Of a stretch of DNA of 64,000 nt, positions 63,908 through 64,000 are shown piece by piece. The notes beneath the pieces are model-generated. The model was not told where the DNA came from, ran no database searches, and saw only the letters and a program-made list of their open reading frames with translations. Source of the DNA: Calditrichota bacterium (GTDB lineage Bacteria; Calditrichota; Calditrichia; Calditrichales; Calditrichaceae); assembly GCA_003854985.1 (NCBI GenBank), contig RQOG01000072.1, positions 39,820 through 103,819 of the forward strand, given 5' to 3'. The first letter of the stretch is position 1, and every line of letters begins with the position of its first letter. Both the position numbers and the translations under genes were made by a program.

Positions 63908-64000
63908 ATGATTAAATACACCAGTTCAAAACAAGTATCCATCGATGATTATCTGATTCCCCATGGGAAAAAGCTTAATCCTGAAAACCGATGGATAAAA
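63908..64000 (+). CDS. IS5-like transposase, N-terminal fragment (cut by window edge)
   Basis: The first 31 codons read MIKYTSSKQVSIDDYLIPH, then a KKLNPENRW phrase. This matches the start of IS5/IS1182-type DDE transposases common in Bacteroidota ('M-[IL]-[RK]-Y-T ... [LI]-[DN]-[PK]-[ED]-NRW[VI]'). The rest of the element lies beyond the window. No good ribosome-binding site is seen. Confidence 0.65.
   Translation, partial: MIKYTSSKQVSIDDYLIPHGKKLNPENRWIK

Noticed and set aside
1..64000. CRISPR arrays, tRNA, rRNA, tmRNA or phage genes
   Set aside because: No regularly spaced direct repeats, cloverleaf-like segments or structural phage proteins were seen on either strand by eye; a tRNAscan-SE and Infernal run would settle the RNA part.

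Overview
The window comes from a bacterium of the FCB superphylum, probably Calditrichota-like or a neighbouring candidate phylum. The evidence is two secreted proteins with FlgD-Ig / type IX-like C-terminal tails (YPNPF motifs), a PorV-like outer-membrane protein, a DUF4159-DUF4175 pair, a TonB-dependent receptor, lipoproteins and many parvulin-type periplasmic foldases. The DNA is AT-rich, with a visibly GC-richer stretch around 47.5-57 kb. No rRNA, tRNA, CRISPR array or phage was found. The taxonomic placement is inference.

Left block (1-39.2 kb) is almost entirely minus strand. Reading with transcription from the right: lon has its own promoter and terminator. A TPR protein, mfd, two PpiC-type lipoproteins, a SurA-like foldase, a sigma-54 activator and a GGDEF cyclase follow, ending at a terminator near 25.6 kb. 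Next is a TPR protein and an HD-GYP phosphodiesterase. Then a tight row runs from 22.5 to 4.1 kb: a small secreted protein, a 3732-residue secreted repeat protein, a PorV-like barrel fused to TPRs, a membrane protein fusing an RsbW-type kinase domain to a SpoIIE-type phosphatase, a STAS protein and a DUF456 membrane protein. Here a giant surface protein and its probable export or anchoring partner sit with a partner-switching signalling module. Both signalling proteins end in a related transposase-like DNA-binding module. DUF4159 and DUF4175 close the block; the DUF4175 frame is broken by two nonsense codons.

Middle block (39.3-49.8 kb) holds housekeeping genes: glgP, a DUF1573 protein, a MATE exporter, NADP-isocitrate dehydrogenase, an acidic protein of unknown function, smpB, tyrS and rubrerythrin. 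Three of these are not plain ORFs. The DUF1573 gene has an in-frame TGA at the first Cys of its CGC motif, followed by a hairpin that fits the bacterial SECIS pattern, making it a candidate new selenoprotein. tyrS is out of frame by one base at an A8 run. Rubrerythrin has no ATG, GTG or TTG start.

Right block (49.8-64 kb) is accessory: a saccharopine-dehydrogenase-like enzyme, a TonB-dependent receptor, three EamA transporters, an S9 peptidase, a membrane protein and a lipoprotein of unknown function, an SMP-30-like secreted protein with a type IX-like tail, a membrane protein paired with a small winged-helix regulator, a RelE/XRE toxin-antitoxin pair, and the start of an IS transposase cut by the window edge.
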